DNA of 6,330 nucleotides, taken from NCBI GenBank assembly GCA_017380975.1, contig JAFOCX010000022.1, forward strand, positions 1 through 6,330, given 5' to 3'. Positions within the stretch are counted from its first letter, which is position 1, and every line of letters starts with the position of its first letter. The notes under the pieces were generated by a model. It was not told the origin of the DNA. It saw only the letters and a list, made by a program, of their open reading frames with translations, and searched no databases. This DNA comes from Lachnospiraceae bacterium (lineage in GTDB: Bacteria; Bacillota; Clostridia; Lachnospirales; Lachnospiraceae). Of the stretch, positions 5,211 through 6,330 are shown piece after piece. The translations under genes and the position numbers were made by a program.

Positions 5211-6330
5211 ATGGCAGAGATGCAGAAAAAGCCGGTTAAGATTGTTGAGACAGTCCTTCGTGATGCTCACCAGTCCTTACTTGCTACTAGAATGTCTACA
5301 GAGCAGATGCTCCCGATCATCGAAAAGATGGATAAAGTAGGCTACCATGCTGTAGAGTGCTGGGGCGGTGCTACTTTCGATGCTTCCCTTCGTTTCTTAA
5401 AAGAAGATCCGTGGGAGAGACTTAGAAAATTAAGAGATGGTTTCAAGAATACAAAATTACAGATGTTATTCCGTGGTCAGAACATTCTTGGTTACAACCA
5501 CTACTCTGATGACGTTGTAGAGTACTTCGTACAGAAGTCCCTTGCAAACGGTATCGATATCATCCGTATCTTCGACTGCTTAAACGATTTAAGAAACCTT
5601 AAGACAGCAGTTGACGCTACAAACAAAGAAGGCGGTCATGTACAGGTAGCATTATCCTACACACTTGGTGATGCTTACACACTTGACTACTGGAAGAACA
5701 TTGCTCGTGAACTCGAGGAAATGGGCTGTCACTCCATCTGTATCAAAGATATGGCTGGTCTTCTTACACCGTATAAGGCTGATGAGCTTGTAAGAGCTCT
5801 TAAAGAAGGTACAAAACTTCCGATCGACCTTCATACACATTACACATCCGGTGTTGCTTCCATGACTTACTTAAAGGCTGTTGAAGCAGGCTGTGAGATC
5901 ATCGACTGTGCTATGTCTCCGTTAGCTCTTGGTACATCCCAGCCGGCTACAGAGGTTATGGCAGAGACATTCCGTGGAACAATCTACGATCCGGGCTTCG
6001 ATCAGAACCTTCTTGCTGAGATCGCTGATTACTTCACACCACTTCGTGAGGAAGCTCTTAAGAGCGGTCTTCTCGATCCGAAGGTTATGGGCGTTAACAT
6101 CAAGACACTTCAGTACCAGGTACCGGGTGGTATGCTTTCCAACCTTGTAAGCCAGTTAAAAGAGGCTGGTCAGTCCAACAAGTACCGTGAAGTACTTGAG
6201 GAGATCCCGAGAGTAAGAAAAGACTTTGGTGAGCCGCCGCTTGTAACTCCGTCCTCTCAGATCGTTGGTACACAGGCTGTATTAAACGTTCTTGCAGGCG
6301 AGCGTTATAAAATGGTTACAAAAGAGTCCA
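5211..6330 (+). CDS. oadA: Oxaloacetate decarboxylase alpha / pyruvate carboxylase subunit B-type carboxyltransferase (partial, 3' end cut)
   Basis: The frame is open from ATG 5211 to the window edge: 373 codons plus one base, with no stop. It is an HMGL-like TIM-barrel carboxyltransferase moving CO2 between oxaloacetate/pyruvate and biotin (OadA, PycB and transcarboxylase 5S family). Diagnostic residues are ETVLRDAHQS (13-22), ECWGGATFD (49-57), RGQN (88-91), CIKDMAG (177-183), DLHTHYTSG (206-214), QYQVPGGMLSNL (301-312) and SQIVGTQAVLNVLAGERYK (349-367). Asp18, His208 and His210 match the metal ligands D17, H207 and H209 of Klebsiella OadA, and Lys179 the usual carbamylated lysine. AGGAGGA (5197-5203) lies 7 nt upstream of the ATG. 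Whether a C-terminal biotin domain follows, as in full OadA, cannot be seen. With a separate biotin carrier in the operon, a biotin-less 5S/PycB-like form is plausible. Confidence 0.95.
   Translation, partial: MAEMQKKPVKIVETVLRDAHQSLLATRMSTEQMLPIIEKMDKVGYHAVECWGGATFDASLRFLKEDPWERLRKLRDGFKNTKLQMLFRGQNILGYNHYSDDVVEYFVQKSLANGIDIIRIFDCLNDLRNLKTAVDATNKEGGHVQVALSYTLGDAYTLDYWKNIARELEEMGCHSICIKDMAGLLTPYKADELVRALKEGTKLPIDLHTHYTSGVASMTYLKAVEAGCEIIDCAMSPLALGTSQPATEVMAETFRGTIYDPGFDQNLLAEIADYFTPLREEALKSGLLDPKVMGVNIKTLQYQVPGGMLSNLVSQLKEAGQSNKYREVLEEIPRVRKDFGEPPLVTPSSQIVGTQAVLNVLAGERYKMVTKES

Overview
The window looks like chromosomal DNA of a strictly anaerobic Gram-positive bacterium of the Clostridia, most likely a gut-type Lachnospiraceae. 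This is inferred from strong AGGAGG-type ribosome binding sites, AT-rich spacers, near-exclusive CCG proline and ACA threonine codons, a YitT-family membrane protein, a lipobox protein and a biotin-dependent sodium-pump decarboxylase operon. No mobile element, CRISPR array, tRNA or rRNA was seen.

Layout: bases 1-228 hold a possible tail of an upstream gene (stop at 59-61), a perfect-consensus sigma-70-type promoter (58-86) with a palindrome in its spacer, and an intrinsic terminator hairpin (103-126) that starts about 10 nt after the predicted transcription start. A YitT/DUF2179 membrane protein follows (229-1110) and ends at a strong terminator (1140-1174). A second promoter (1219-1247) starts a five-gene, same-strand operon that runs off the right edge. 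The operon encodes an MmdA-like CoA carboxyltransferase (1308-2735), a lipoprotein/OadG fusion (2753-3520), a free-standing biotin carrier protein (3553-3945), the OadB-type sodium-translocating beta subunit (3984-5132) and an OadA/PycB/5S-type carboxyltransferase (5211 to past 6330, incomplete).

How the genes work together: the biotin carrier should receive CO2 from a carboxylated substrate at a soluble carboxyltransferase and deliver it to OadB, which decarboxylates carboxybiotin and exports Na+, with the OadG-like protein tethering the complex to the membrane. What stands out is that two different carboxyltransferases, one of CoA-ester type (12S/MmdA-like) and one of oxoacid type (5S/OadA-like), share one operon with a single biotin carrier and one pump. 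These are the parts of both a propionibacterial transcarboxylase and a Na+ pump. The complex could therefore couple oxaloacetate/pyruvate and (methyl)malonyl-CoA/propionyl-CoA chemistry to the sodium gradient. However, the MmdA-like subunit has altered active-site motifs, so its substrate, or even its activity, is uncertain.

Other notable points are the lipoprotein domain grafted onto OadG, a 32-bp exact repeat in the same codon phase in the linkers of the OadG-like protein and the biotin carrier, and a strong hairpin without a U-tract just before oadA.
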